Shown here one piece after another: positions 20,356 through 20,610 of a stretch of DNA of 20,610 nt. The first letter of the stretch is position 1. The number at the start of each line of letters is the position of its first letter. The translations under genes were made by a program, and so were the position numbers. Source of the stretch: Candidatus Woesearchaeota archaeon (GTDB lineage Archaea > Nanobdellota > Nanobdellia > SCGC-AAA011-G17 > GW2011-AR18); assembly GCA_018303515.1 (NCBI GenBank), contig JAGVXZ010000024.1, forward strand, positions 1-20,610, given 5' to 3'. A model generated the notes under the pieces. That model ran no database searches. It saw only the letters and a list, made by a program, of their open reading frames with translations, and had not been told where the DNA came from.

Positions 20356-20610
20356 ATGTTTTGTGATAAATGTGGATCCTTACTAAAACCTTGTGAAGGT
20401 AAGATGCAATGTTTAGATTGTGGAGTATCCAAGGATGAAGGTTTAATTAAAGATCAAAAAAAGAAAACTAAAAAAATTGAAGTAATGGAACAAATTAAAG
20501 AATCTTATCCCATTATAGATAAGAATTGTGATAAATGCGGTAATGAAAAAGTTTTTTTCTGGTCAATTCAAACAAGATCATCTGACGAACCAGAAACCCA
20601 ATTCTTCAAA
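20356..20610 (+). CDS. Transcription factor S (TFS, TFIIS-like; RpoM-type), 3' truncated by window edge
   Basis: 85 residues are visible; the family is about 100-110, so the end is missing. The N-terminal zinc ribbon is MFCDKCGSLLKPCEGKMQC followed by LDCG. After a Lys-rich linker the second ribbon begins, CDKCGNEKVFFWSIQTRSSD then EPETQFFK. In TFS the QTRSxDEPxTxFF segment carries the acidic pair (here Asp-Glu in SSDEPE) that enters the polymerase and stimulates transcript cleavage in backtracked complexes. The last CxxC pair lies beyond the window. The start at 20356 agrees with the TATA box. Identification is secure, and the truncation is only the window edge. Confidence 0.93.
   Translation, partial: MFCDKCGSLLKPCEGKMQCLDCGVSKDEGLIKDQKKKTKKIEVMEQIKESYPIIDKNCDKCGNEKVFFWSIQTRSSDEPETQFFK

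Overview
The window looks like a piece of a low-GC archaeal chromosome, most likely a DPANN archaeon of the Woesearchaeota/Pacearchaeota type. Archaeal genes fix the domain: the C-terminus of release factor aRF1, RNA polymerase subunit Rpo11 (RpoL), the transcript cleavage factor TFS, a METTL5-type rRNA methyltransferase and a Ser/His (ER/archaeal-type) signal peptidase. Eight genes carry a TTTAAA-like TATA box about 25-35 nt before the start codon, as expected for leaderless or nearly leaderless archaeal mRNAs. The lineage within DPANN is inferred from the style of the secreted proteins and from very high A+T, not proven.

Region 1 (1-6283) is densely packed. After the aRF1 end come two overlapping genes for exported or anchored proteins built from a shared beta-repeat (351-2029). 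Next is a five-gene operon with every junction overlapping: ScpB (chromosome condensation), a multi-spanning GT-C-like membrane protein, a membrane family 2 glycosyltransferase, an anchored thioredoxin-fold protein and the METTL5-like methyltransferase (2064-6283).

Region 2 (6284-8460) is an insertion. One archaeal ATPase/DUF234 gene is preceded by two abutting 15-bp palindromes. It is bracketed by 244-bp direct repeats made of the 3' part of the methyltransferase gene; the distal copy carries two nonsense codons.

Region 3 (8461-20312) is the most interesting. It encodes four large cell-surface proteins and a signal peptidase. Protein A (1737 aa) has three LamG-like domains, a very long Cys-rich tract and a C-terminal membrane anchor. 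Protein B (722 aa) has a PKD-like domain, a 12-Cys module, a thrombospondin-3-like stretch and the same C-terminal domain as A. Protein C (501 aa) is bitopic, with a proline-rich stalk and a cytoplasmic tail of two repeats. Protein D (435 aa) carries the 12-Cys module of B and a Ca-binding-like repeat seen in A. Pairwise sharing of unnamed modules suggests one surface adhesion or envelope system, which I did not recognise as a described one. The block is interrupted by a broken Tat-signal gene, an antisense orphan nucleotidyltransferase-like gene and rpoL. Protein D has no in-frame ATG before its signal peptide and probably starts on AUA or AUU inside the stop codon of C.

The window ends inside the TFS gene. 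I saw no tRNA, rRNA, CRISPR array or transposase.
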